A stretch of 64,000 bases of DNA from CATQHP01 sp965205595. Its GTDB lineage: Bacteria; Acidobacteriota; Terriglobia; Bryobacterales; UBA6623. The notes under the pieces were generated by a model that worked only from the letters and a program-made list of their open reading frames with translations, made no database searches and had not been told where the DNA came from. Shown piece by piece: positions 63,984-64,000 of the stretch (its first letter is position 1; each line of letters begins with the position of its first letter). Made by a program: the position numbers and the translations under genes. The stretch lies in contig CBDBHI010000087.1 in NCBI GenBank assembly GCA_965205595.1, positions 1 through 64,000 of the forward strand, given 5' to 3'.

Positions 63984-64000
63984 CGCCGGGGTGTGGCTCG
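63964..64000 (+). CDS. vapC: VapC-like PIN-domain toxin, 5' end only
   Basis: ATG 63964 opens MKSHLVDAGVWL, the first strand of PIN-domain ribonucleases with the first catalytic Asp (LVDAGVWLAL pattern). It overlaps the vapB stop and runs out of the window. The call rests on 12 residues plus the paired antitoxin. Confidence 0.6.
   Translation, partial: MKSHLVDAGVWL

Overview
The window looks like a chromosomal piece of an Acidobacteriota genome of the Bryobacterales/Solibacter type. This is inferred from family content: an SBBP-repeat protein ending in a TIGR03437 domain (a family largely confined to Solibacter relatives), a DUF1552/DUF1592 pair, a serine/threonine kinase with a PD40-type propeller, sulfatases, a GH2 enzyme and an FG-GAP protein. 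No rRNA, tRNA or CRISPR array was recognised.

Layout. 0.2-6 kb: one large SBBP-repeat gene (minus strand) cut into three pieces by two different insertion sequences. 6.8-12.5 kb: a five-gene operon with three CsgG-like paralogues, TPR segments and a propeller protein. 12.8-16.3 kb: an MpaB-type oxygenase, a 0.3-kb IS110-derived mini-element, and two glycosyltransferases, the second broken. 16.3-28 kb: a mobile-element pile-up consisting of a group II intron that itself carries an IS110-family element, then three of four copies of one DDE insertion sequence (copies B, C, D; copy A is at 2.2 kb). Between copies B and C lie a peroxiredoxin with an in-frame TGA at the peroxidatic position followed by a SECIS-like hairpin (probable selenoprotein), a RAYT transposase, a degraded nucleotidyltransferase pair and a broken SUMF1/FGE gene. 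28-35 kb: DUF1552/DUF1592 pair, an enolase-superfamily enzyme and an ankyrin protein. 35.5-42.2 kb: a large RHS/YD-repeat gene interrupted by a second, almost identical IS630 copy, plus an FN3-TIGR03437 companion. 42.2-44.7 kb: an IS21-family element next to a cytochrome c peroxidase remnant. 45.2-46 kb: a HigBA-type toxin-antitoxin pair. 46.6-54.4 kb: a co-directional set of two sulfatases, GH2, a DapA-family aldolase and an SGNH hydrolase, which fits turnover of a sulfated glycan. 54.4-64 kb: ArsR-DinB and SRPBCC pair, VOC protein, FG-GAP protein, a histidine-kinase tail followed by a response regulator and a receiver-kinase, a Ser/Thr kinase, and the start of a vapBC pair.

Several genes missing or incomplete as simple ORFs were read directly from the sequence: the full selenoprotein frame, the 58-aa protein at 22120, the nucleotidyltransferase remnant at 22293, the kinase tail at 58607, and vapB/vapC at the right edge. 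In two places (SBBP and RHS) removing an IS630 copy and one TA restores the host reading frame exactly, so both insertions are recent.
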